Shown one piece after another: positions 55,326-64,000 of a stretch of 64,000 bases of DNA (within the stretch, counting starts at the first letter, position 1; each line of letters starts with the position of its first letter). The stretch lies in assembly GCF_002865645.1 (NCBI RefSeq), contig NW_020194558.1, positions 248,001-312,000 of the forward strand. The letters run 5' to 3'. Made by a program: the position numbers and the translations under genes. The notes under the pieces were generated by a model, which ran no database searches, had not been told where the DNA came from, and saw only the letters and a program-made list of their open reading frames with translations. The stretch comes from Hyaloscypha bicolor E. Its lineage: Eukaryota > Ascomycota > Leotiomycetes > Helotiales > Hyaloscyphaceae.

Positions 55326-57213
55326 CTACTCATCGTCCTCCACATCGAGAACCGTTTGCTTCCACTTGCGAGCCGGGATACGACGCTTGAACATGATGTC
55401 AATCTCGCGGTAGGATAGACCCTTCATCTCAGGCAAGTAGAAATATGCCGTGATCAAGCAAAGCAAACCGGTCGCACCCCAGACGTAGCCGCACTTGCCG
55501 CCAAGGTTTCCACCCTGCAATATGTCAGTAACTGTCACCGCAAGTCTCGGAGGGAGAAAAGTCCTACCGTCGGGTTGAGCATATAACTTCCGAGGAAGAT
55601 GCAAGGAATCTCAACGATGTAGTACGAAGCGCGTCCAATTCCAGTCGTAAGAGGCCTAAGGCGGATGGCCGACGTTTCTCCAATAATGACCCAGGAGGCG
55701 GGCGCAGGTCCCAAGGTAAACAGGACGGAGATGATAAGGCCCAAGGACGCCTGCGCCAGCGAAGCTGCAGTCGCAGCTGCAGTCCCCTTGGTAACAGGGA
55801 CAGAGGCTGCAACACCGAGGGCGACCAGTAGGATGGTGTTGAAACCCGAGCCCCAGAGGTAGATAGTACGCCGGCCAAAGTACGTGGTGAGGAACCAAGA
55901 AAGCATAACAAAGATCATCTGTAGGGCCGAGGTGATAAGACCTAGGGCGAAGGCAGTATTCGTCGACACGCCAGCCTCTGCGCTTCGATTAGCACAAACA
56001 TTTACTTGAAAACAGCGATGATGACAACTCACGCTCGAAGAAGTAGACGGCCTGATTAGCGATAAGGTTGCCCGTGAGGTTTTGTGCTAAGTACACACCG
56101 CACACAATGAGGGTGCGGTAGAGGTCAGTGCCTTTGAACAGTTCCAAGTGGTTAGGCTCCTTGTCTGACTTCTCGAGCTCAACGACACGGCGCATCATGG
56201 CGACAGTCTCACTAGAATTCAGCCTCGACCTGCGTCCAAGGCGCTCGACCGAATGTGCTGCTTCTTGGAGACGTCCCTTTCGAACCAGCCACCAGGGCGA
56301 CTCGGGTGCCAAAAAAATAAGGATAGCGAGCGGGGTGGGGAACATCCATTGAAGCGCAATGGGAATCCTGGTTTTTTTTCGTTAGCAAAGGACCTGCTTG
56401 TAAATCGGATGAGCACGTACTTGTAGGCGCTTGGGTGATTTATACCGTTGTAACGGTAGGTGACGGCACCAACGATGATACTGCCAATCGCCCAGAACAT
56501 CTGCAACATCTGGGTAGCAGGGGCTCGCAGCTTTATCGGTACGATCTCGCTGCAGTATGCCGGCGCATTGGCAATGAAAATGCCCCATGGCAAGCCCTCG
56601 AGAAGCTGGGCCACGAAAATGACTGGAAGCGACTCGGCAAAGTAAAATGCGAAGATGAAGACATTCAAGAGCATGAGGCCGGTCAAGGTCGCCCAACGAT
56701 ATCCGATATAGCTGGTGAGGGGGCCAGCGAGGAAGACGCCGATAAGAGCACCGAGCTGCCCAGACACTTGAAGCGCAGACTGCCACTTGGTCACGATGAC
56801 AAATGAGTTGGTTGCGGCATCAAATACACCGTATTTTTCCCTGAACGCAGGTAGGGCGACGAAATTGCCGATGAGGAAGACATCGTAGGACTCCATAATC
56901 TGAAGATGGTGTTAGCTGCGATTCCTCGTTGGAGGAAAGGAAAAGGTTAAGTGGAAAGGGGAAGGAGGGGAAGGCAGCTTACAATCGTGAAGGACATGAC
57001 AAAGGCCCAAAACGAAGCCATAGGGTACTCTCGAACGGCCTCCAGCACCCCCATTTTGTGCTCCGCGTTCTCTGCCTCGACTGCATCCGCCTTGTAATCG
57101 GAGATTTTCGCCTTCTCGTCAAGGTCGTAGGCATGTTCCAATGGGGAGATGCCCCCGGTGGCCTCGACCTCTGGGGCGTCGCCAGATGATTTAGAATCGA
57201 CGGGGCTATCCAT
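55326..57213 (-). CDS. MFS sugar transporter, maltose/alpha-glucoside permease-like
   Basis: Five exons (57213-56983, 56899-56421, 56367-56033, 55977-55568, 55514-55326) with introns of 83, 53, 55 and 53 bp; the frame closes to 547 residues. It belongs to the sugar-porter family of 12-helix proton symporters of the plasma membrane. Landmarks: an acidic cytosolic N-terminus (1-55), the loop 2-3 motif GYRWATLTG (143-151), PESPWW (258-263) before the central loop, FFEQAGVST across splice 3, YFGRR, and C-terminal YLPEMKGLSYREID, the PETKG-type signature with altered residues. Similarity to MAL-type permeases suggests maltose or other alpha-glucosides, but substrate cannot be read from sequence. 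No hydrolase gene lies beside it. Confidence 0.92.
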
Positions 57214-57964
57214 GTTGGCTGGTGTTTACTTGGATGAATAACGTGTATTCTGGGAGAAGAGGACAATCAGTGAGAAACAGAGACAATCGTGACGGGGAAG
57301 GCTACTACCTTTTATGCTTTTCATACTGTCCCACTTTCGTAGAGCCGCCGGGACCCTGTTCGCCATGCCTGTAAAGGATACGATTGAAAGGTTAAAGAGA
57401 CACGAGGCTGACTACGCCGCAAAGAGCTCGCGGCAGCTCGCGGCAGCTCGAGGCTCTACTACCCCGCATGCTTGAATCCCAGCATTAGTATGGATGAGTA
57501 CAAGGTTGGTACGGCCATGGACTTGTTTTGTTTCGATGGCGTTTTTTTTTACCCGAGCCCTGCTGGTGATGAGTAGTGGTCATTGGCATTGATTGGGGCG
57601 CATGCGGAGATCCTGGGCGTGGCCAACGCCCCCCGCCTGCCCCCAGGAGCCTCCAGATACCCCCATACTGTTCGTTTGGCAGTCATTGACTCGAATCGGC
57701 CCTGGAGAAATTAATCCACGTATCACCCGCTCACCATTAGAAAGGAAGTCTCCGTCGCAAAATATAGTAGTATGCATTAGCCTGAGATGCGCGCTAGCAG
57801 ACGTTTCTTTGGCCTAATAGCAAAAGAGATCGGCCCGTTTTCAAGAAACGCGATTACACGAGGGACGTCATTTCCGCAGCCGGTTCGGACCAGCGCATGC
57901 AGTGCGCTGGTGCCACCAACTCCGATATCCTAGCAACTCCGATATAGGGTTTTGGGCCTATTTT
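57214..57964. other. Promoter region of the transporter; no gene
   Basis: Contains a short direct repeat GCTCGCGGCAGCTCGCGGCAGCTCG near 57427-57451. Composition changes sharply to AT-rich at about 57965. Confidence 0.5.
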
Positions 57965-60900
57965 GTTAAATAAAAACGCAGCCACGCATTAGATAGTTAT
58001 AAAAAATTTACATTTAAAAATTATTAAGTCTATTATATAAGTGTACTATATATTTATTTTTTAATTTAGGAGAGTAATATAATAGAAATAATCTGTTTTA
58101 TAAAGACTCGATATATTTATTACCTAATTAATTAATTATAAAATATTAGAAAGTAATAGCTAATTTAGCTTTTATTAATTAAAACTATTTAATTTTTACT
58201 AATATAATTTATTATTATTATTAGTACTTTACTTAAGCTTTAATATTTATATTATATTATAATAATTAATTTTAATTATATTTTAATTATTTATATATAT
58301 TATAAAGATTAATAAAATTCTTATAAGTATTCTTATATATATAATAAAAATAAATGGCCTAAAATACTATTATTTTATATAATAATATTATATTTATTAA
58401 ATTCAGTTTATTATAATAAGTTAGCTTTAATAAAAAGCGAAATTATTAGTAAGTAATAAATATAATAAAATAAATAATACTTGTTATAGTTTTAATTATA
58501 TATATATTATTACGAGTATAAGATCTAGGGCCTGGAAGGTATAGTTAGACTATTTCTATTTTAATAATTTAAAGCTAAAGAGAGAAGAGGATCTTAAAGA
58601 AGCCTCGGATCTAAATAATTACGAGCTATATACGGGCTCATATACTAGCTTAAGCTCGGAGTCACGTATAATAATTAGGTAACTATAGATGCCTTGCTAG
58701 CTCTAGTTTAATTCCTACTAGTATTATATATTATAATAACCGTAATATTACTTCCTTTCTTAAAATAAGCTTGTTTCCGAGCTTTAAAAGTCCTTATCTA
58801 ATTCTTAAGTTATAGTTATATATAAAAGGCTAGGGCCTTTTATATATAACTTGCAAGAATTTCTATTTATATTATATAGTTCCGGTAATATATTATTCTT
58901 AGTATAGTCTAATTAATAGGAGAGGTTCTGGGGTAGTCCTAGCTATTTAGGGTTCTTATTATAAAAGCTTTAAAAAGCTAGGGCACTATTACTTAATAAG
59001 AATATAAGATATTACTCTGGATCTGGATCCTATTCTTTTTACTAGACTTAATACTTGAGCTTCTTATAGAGTAGTTTTATTACTAGTATCTCTTGAACTT
59101 TATATTCCGTTTCTCTATTTTATAGTTCTAATAGTAGAGGCTCCGGATTTGCTTATCTAGGAAAGAAGTTACCTGGGTTCTTATATAATTTCTTTATATA
59201 AAATACTAGATATATTCTTATTAATTCCGGAAGCTTAAGCTTAAAGAAATATCTTACTTATTTCAGGATTTTATATAGTTCTTCTATTTAGTAAGCTAGC
59301 TTATAGCTTGAATAGTTATTTTTCTAGTATTTAGTAGTAATTTATATCTTATTTCTTATTCTAAAGTTTACTAGTTAGTAGTACTTATTAGCTTGGGCAA
59401 TATAATACTCTTATACTTATATTATGTTTTCCTATATTCTTTACTATAATTTATAAAGCTATATTACTAGGGCCTTTACTTCTTACTTATTTAGCTCTTT
59501 CTTTAGGATATCTAATTATATTTGGGTTTCCTAGTTAAATAATATCTGCGGTTTATAGCCTTTTTCTATAAAAAACGGGAATTAGTTTATAGTTTCATAA
59601 ACTAGAGCTACTTACTAGTAGTTAATTATTATTACCTATTTATTCTAATTATTCTAGTAGTAATTTATATAGGGATATAGCTATTAGTTAAAGTACTAGT
59701 TAATAATCTCTATCTAGCTATTAGTTTAGGAATAATTAGTAGTTAATAACTTAAGCTTTATATTAATATACTTATAAAACTTGTTTTAGAAATCTAATAT
59801 AAACTAGGGGCCTTAATTAGATACTATAGTTTCCGGAATACTAACTTAGTAAACTATATAAATAAGAAATAGGAATACTAACTTTTTAGCTATTATTATA
59901 TCTCGGACGGGAATTATAATAAAGTACTTGCCTAGATAATTAATAAAGATTATTATTATATTATACTTATTTCTATTCTCTAGATATTTCTTAAAATATA
60001 CTAATATATATTACTAGAGATAATTAGAGACTAGTAATAGATATAAGAGCTCTAGCTTCTTATTTCTAGAAATATGGGATTATTAGTAAGTATAATAGTT
60101 ATTTCTATACTAATTAATATCTATACCTTAGCCTAGCTAGTAATAGCAGGCCTAAAGAAGCTATTAAAGCTTGGCTTATTCTAGGTATCTTATTAGAAGC
60201 TATATATATACTTTCTAAATAAGGGTAATATATAGAAATATCTCGGGTATTATTATATTATTAAATATAAATAGTTTACTATATTATAAGAAGAGGCCGT
60301 TTTATAGTATCTAAATGCTTTCCTTCTCGTTTCTTGCCTTATTCTATAGCTTCTCTAGCTCTAGTAATTCTCGATTCTCGCTTAATAGCTTATTTACTAG
60401 CTAGATACTATTATACTAGATTTCTTTCTGAGCCGGGCTTATAAAGGCCTTAATTAGGGCTAACTAGAGATCTTATATAATATTATTATTAATTTTTTAT
60501 TATAAGAGGAGAATTTGGATCTAGTAAGCTATTATTATCTTATTCTAGATAGTTATATTCTTATATTTCCTATTTAAGGTATTTGCTTATTTATTTAACT
60601 TGCCTATCTAATATATAAGCTTAAAATAATAATAGGAAAAATACTTTATCTAGTAAGCTTATTTTACTAAGAGCTTCTTTATAGTTATAAAATATTTAAG
60701 AGCTCGGTAATCTAAGTAAATTATAAAGGGTACCTTTTATAGGCCTTCTAGTTCTGCTTATTATTTAATTAAGGAAAGAATAATAGCAAGTATTTCTTTA
60801 TTATAGATATTATAGTTTAGCTTTACTAATTATATAATCTTAGAAAAGAATACTACCGGATACTAGAGTTTTATCTAGGGGTTTTATTATAAGAGAATAC

Positions 60901-63900
60901 TAGCTATAACTTTATTTAATATATTTATTTTAATTATAATAGGAAAGTTTAGGTTATAGTAATATAGAATTAGTACTAAGAATATAGTTTGCTTTAGTTT
61001 TATGAAATTTTCTTAATACTAATTTATTTACTTAAACGGAACTTCCTTATATATTAGAGCTATTAGGGGCTTTACTATATAGCTATATTCCGTAATAAAG
61101 TACTAATAAAAGTTATAAAAACCCAGAAAGCCTTATATTTCTTTAATTATCTTTAGTAATTACTAGTTCTTAATAATTACTATCTTATCTAGATTTACTT
61201 TAATATCTCTAATAGAAATAATAAAGCCTAGGTACTTTATATAAATAATCTTAAATTCTAATTTCTTAATATTTACTTAGAGGCTAGTATCTTATAATTA
61301 CTAAAGAATCTTTTATATATAGTTTTTATATTTTAGGGAATTATATAAGTAAATTAGAATATTATCTAAATAAGTTATATAAAAGATATTAAGATAATTA
61401 AAAAGGATATTATTTATATATTTCTAATATATAATAGGGCTATTAGTTAGGCCTTCCTAAAGAACTTTATATTTATAGGCCTTATATCTTATATGAAATA
61501 TTATAAGTTCTTCTAATTCTGGATCTATTTAAATCTAATAAAACGCTTATTAAATATCTAGCTTTATATAAACCTTAGCTTAAGCTAGCTATATAAGAGT
61601 TTTATAAATAAGAGAAAAAGAATAATAATTCTTTTATATTAAATTATTTAGCTTATAATAGTTAATATAGAATTAGAGAGCTCTATTAGTTTTTGTTATA
61701 AAGAGAATAGGAAATATAAAAGGGAACTAGCTTGACTTAATAAAGCCTTATTAGAGGTTCTTTTCGAGAAAACGCTTAATCTCTTATAGCTTATAAGTTA
61801 ATTATTAATAAAGCGGGAAATATTCTAGGCTTTCTAGGCTTTTAGAATTATTAATCTAAATCTTATAGTTATATAATTAATATAGGAATAAGATATTTAA
61901 TACTTTTTTTAAGAAAATATCTATAAAATCCTTAAATTCCTCTAGTAAGACTCTTACTAGCTATTATAGCTCCGTTTCTCCTGGCTATTATTTGCCTGAA
62001 ATAAACTTATTCTCTTATTATAATTCTAGCTTTTTATTAATCTCGAAAAATAATATTATAAAGAAAAAGTTCTTTTTCTTTTATAAGTTTATCTAGAAAG
62101 CGGCCGGCGAGATATTTATAATATTAACTATAGGCCTTAACTAGCTCTTATAGCTTTTTTTTTAGATAGTATAATTTTAATATCTCTATTTCTAGCTTAG
62201 GAGAAATCTCTATATTTCCTAAAATTACCTATATTTCTTTATAGTATTAAGCTTAATTTCTTTATTATATATGGCTTTCTGAGCCTGGTTTAGGAAAAGA
62301 ATAAGAGAGTTTTCTCTTTATAAGCTAAGGTTTCTAGAACTTATTTATAGCTATAACTTTGTTTCTTCTATTTATATTTTCTTAATACTAGTTACTTTTT
62401 TCAGGTTTTAAGTTCTTATATATAATAATTAGAACCTTATTCTAATTCTTTTTTCTAGGCTAATTATTTAGCTAGATTAATTTTCTATTCTTATAATTAA
62501 TTAGAATACTAGTATTTATAAATTACTATTATCCTAAAATTATATTATATTCTTCTAGTCTTATAACTAGTATAAGTACTAGAACTTTTCATTTATTAAT
62601 TAAGAATATAAGCTTAATATAATAAGTAATAGATACGGCCTATTTATTATTAAACTTTTTTATATTATAGGATAATACTAATTAAATAGGCTTAATATCT
62701 AGAAATTATTTAATTATTTTTATAAACTTGAAATTAATAAAAGTATATTTATTTATTCCGGTATTAATAAGAGAAAAAGTCTTAATATCTAATTTATTAT
62801 TACTAATTATATAAGGAAGTATAAATACTTTATTTCCTAGTAACTAGCTTAAATTAACTTTTACTATATCTATATAATATAGCCCTAAAAAGAAGATTTT
62901 TTTTAGGAGTTCTTATTTCCTTATTCTATATTCTTAAATAGCTTATTTATAGTAAGTATTATTAGCTTAGCTATTAAAACTTGCTTTATATACTTGGTTT
63001 TAGGCTTTAGATAACTTCTAGATATATAACTAAATCTATTATAGTTATAATACTTGAAATCTAAGAATTCGGGATTCGAAATAATAGGCTTATTTATTAC
63101 TAGAGTTTTGAAAGCAGGCTTTATATAAAGGGCGTTTTCTAAACTTGGCTTATTTATATTTTTATTAGCTTTTTTAGATACCTAGTCTTTTTTTTTATAA
63201 TAAGCTTAAATTTACTAGTTATTTATAATATAAATAACCGGATTATTATAGTATATAGCTATAGCCTCTTAAAGCTTTTAGGTAAGCTTATTATTTAGGT
63301 TATTCTTGAGGTCCTATAAATTAATATTTCTATTTATTATATATTTTAGAAATAAAGTATAGAATTCCTAAAAGATCTAGCTCTTTTTTATAAATAGTTT
63401 CTTAAAGGCTTACTAAGTATTATATTTCTTATTTAGGTTACTATATAGCTTTTCTAGATAAGTATATAATTCTCTAATAGTCTTATATATATATTAATTA
63501 TCCTAATTTAGGTAAGAGGAAATTAGTATAAGAGTATAGCTATCTATATAGCCGGAAATATAAATAATCTTGAGATTCTTTATTATAAAATATTTATTAG
63601 TAAATAATAAAATAATAAAATAAATTAGTATATTATAAAACTATAGTATTAAATTTAGTATAGAACTAATCTCTATTTCTCTTATAAGATTTAGAGAAGC
63701 CTTCTCTAAATAGGAGGCCCTAATAATATATATATAATTAGTAATTTATAAGCCTAATATATATAATATAAATAGTAGTTAGTTAAGATATTAAAGGGCT
63801 ACTAATCTCCCTAATTAATACCCGTAATATCCGAGGTTTATTATATACCCTTAAGTTATATATAACCCTATATATATTATATTTATCTAATAAGTATTAG

Positions 63901-64000
63901 AATTATTATAAAGCTTATTCTTAATCTAAACTAATTAATTATTAAAAGTAATACTATTCTTAGTTATATCTTTAAAAATAAGAGAATTAGGGAGTTTAAC
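57965..64000 (-). mobile_element. RIP-destroyed Ty3/Gypsy LTR retrotransposon
   Basis: Very AT-rich with stops in every frame. Minus-strand translation read through stops recovers a Gypsy gene order. A CCHC zinc-knuckle pattern with Cys changed to Tyr lies near 63010-63065. Reverse transcriptase follows near 61340-61780, including DYRKLNNL, KLDIRQAF, FGLTN-P and the YLDDILIY motif as YLDNILIY. An AFLGF-NFYR-FI pattern of the RT/RNase H junction lies near 61120-61160. Integrase should lie below about 60.8 kb, but I could not read it with certainty. LTRs were not identified. The element probably runs past the window end. Trp and Gln sites appear as stops, as RIP predicts. Confidence 0.8.
61340..61780 (-). 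pseudogene. Gypsy reverse transcriptase remnant
   Basis: The best-preserved part of the retrotransposon. Conserved RT blocks appear in correct order on one strand with only stop codons and transition-type substitutions between them. The catalytic YxDD is altered to YLDN. Confidence 0.8.

Overview
The window is nuclear DNA of a filamentous ascomycete (Pezizomycotina). The evidence is short GT-AG introns (45-83 bp in most genes), HET-domain and fungal F-box genes, NACHT-like remnants, and long AT-rich blocks. In those blocks CpA/TpG is strongly depleted and stop codons stand where Trp, Gln and Arg codons are expected, which is the mark of repeat-induced point mutation (RIP). No species can be named from the sequence alone.

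Layout. 1-3.8 kb is a gene-poor accessory stretch with tandem repeats, a broken F-box gene and a broken HET-domain fragment. 3.8-5.8 kb holds an intact Baeyer-Villiger monooxygenase, with a small inverted-repeat element lodged about 100 bp upstream of its start. 6.3-9.1 kb is an AT-rich block that abuts the truncated 5' side of a two-exon gene of unknown function. 9.9-17.06 kb is a 7.15-kb unit with 12-bp terminal inverted repeats and a perfect 8-bp target duplication (hAT-like). Its interior is a heavily RIP-mutated Helitron on the minus strand. 17-25 kb has a small spliced gene, a MITE-like inverted repeat, a transketolase-like enzyme, and a decayed HET-domain gene. 25-36 kb is more conserved: a Rab/Ypt4-like GTPase, a short-chain dehydrogenase and an intracellular GH2 beta-mannosidase. 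40-45.5 kb has a secreted BBE-type FAD oxidase, an SDR pseudogene split by an insertion, and a secreted S10 serine carboxypeptidase. 46.9-49.7 kb is a divergent pair: a Ser/Thr-rich single-pass membrane protein and a ROK1-type DEAD-box helicase. 52-54 kb holds an intact HET-domain protein with a C-terminal membrane anchor, next to a decayed dynamin fragment. 55.3-57.2 kb is an MFS sugar transporter. 58-64 kb is a RIP-destroyed Ty3/Gypsy retrotransposon on the minus strand.

How the genes fit together. Housekeeping or core-metabolism genes (Rab, SDR, helicase, beta-mannosidase, transketolase-like) are interleaved with accessory material. The accessory part is rich in families linked to fungal allorecognition and programmed cell death (HET domain three times, a dynamin relic, a possible STAND C-terminus, an F-box relic). 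Most copies are broken; only the 52-kb HET gene is clearly intact. Several breaks are C-to-T type stop codons, so RIP and transposon insertion appear to have driven the decay. I see no coherent biosynthetic cluster: BVMO, BBE oxidase and transporter are scattered among unrelated genes.

Intron positions below were inferred by eye from splice motifs and reading-frame continuity. They close in frame for every multi-exon gene listed. Family names rest on recognised motifs, not on database searches.
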